Below, in pieces: positions 63,987 through 64,000 of a stretch of DNA of 64,000 bases (its first letter is position 1; the number at the start of each line of letters is the position of its first letter). The stretch spans positions 62,001 to 126,000 of the forward strand of contig NZ_SPHO01000005.1 in the NCBI RefSeq assembly GCF_005845215.1, given 5' to 3'. The DNA is from Clostridium sp. 1001271st1 H5 (GTDB lineage: Bacteria; Bacillota; Clostridia; Lachnospirales; Lachnospiraceae). The notes beneath the pieces were generated by a model. The model did not search any database. It had not been told where the DNA came from and saw nothing but the letters and a program-made list of their open reading frames with translations. Both the position numbers and the translations under genes were made by a program.

Positions 63987-64000
63987 ACTAAAACTTCTTT

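Noticed and set aside
1..64000. tRNA, rRNA, riboswitch or CRISPR loci
   Set aside because: I looked for cloverleaf-like, conserved riboswitch core and repeat-spacer patterns and saw none convincing; a covariance-model search would be decisive.

Overview
The window reads as chromosomal DNA of an anaerobic, low-to-mid GC Gram-positive, most probably a Lachnospiraceae member of the Enterocloster/Lachnoclostridium type. The reasons are strong AGGAGG ribosome sites, frequent TTG/GTG starts, many LacI/XRE/GntR-type local regulators, several TRAP transporters, choline-binding-like cell-wall repeats, and split transketolase plus GPH-transporter sugar operons. The genus is inferred from gene style, not from a marker gene. 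The left quarter is visibly more AT-rich than the right 25 kb.

Layout. 0-5.2 kb: a GyrI-like protein, a GHKL sensor kinase with no obvious partner, an OmpR/HisKA two-component pair and a lipoprotein. 5.2-7.5 kb: decayed DNA with an internally deleted XRE regulator, the tail of a serine recombinase, and a truncated, frameshifted copy of an unusual double-GntR regulator. 7.6-13.8 kb: a chemoreceptor and a hybrid histidine kinase with related sensor domains, then the intact double-GntR paralogue. 14-15.5 kb: relic ORFs and a small secreted wall-binding-like protein.

15.8-22.2 kb: a LacI regulator and an operon of two tandem-SnoaL proteins interleaved with an MFS and an SSS transporter. The operator TTTCAAACGTTTGAAA sits in front of the operon, and a near-copy lies inside the lacI-type promoter. 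22.2-24.9 kb: NSS importer plus LysE exporter, divergent from an XRE-cupin regulator. 25-30.8 kb: a sigma-54 activator interrupted at an 11-G tract (in frame with 10 G), followed by a sigma-54-type promoter and a TRAP operon with a cyclase-family hydrolase. 31-33 kb: a large wall-binding surface protein. 33-38.7 kb: LysR, an orphan CitF-like CoA-transferase and a TAXI-type TRAP system. 39.3 kb: a 73-residue remnant of a HAD hydrolase.

39.6-54.6 kb: two operons that appear to form one regulon. The first has a cysteine-desulfurase-like enzyme, a FucI-like isomerase and a DctPQM TRAP system. The second has an Ldh2 dehydrogenase, SDR, second FucI-like protein, SMP-30 lactonase, HpcH/HpaI aldolase, creatininase-family hydrolase and DUF1537 kinase. 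A LacI gene lies between them. Both operons carry a sigma-A promoter with GAATACGTATTC palindromes, each as one perfect and one degenerate copy about 107-113 bp apart. 54.6-61.5 kb: a third LacI system (SDR, split transketolase, FGGY kinase, GPH transporter) preceded by four 12-bp palindrome-type sites spaced 21-22 bp. 61.7-64 kb: a membrane protein and an AAA+ ATPase with an N-E rather than D-E Walker B.

Taken together this is an accessory catabolic and sensing region: at least seven separately regulated uptake/catabolism cassettes. The most novel-looking parts are the phase-variable-looking TRAP switch, the SnoaL cassette, and the two-operon isomerase/desulfurase regulon.
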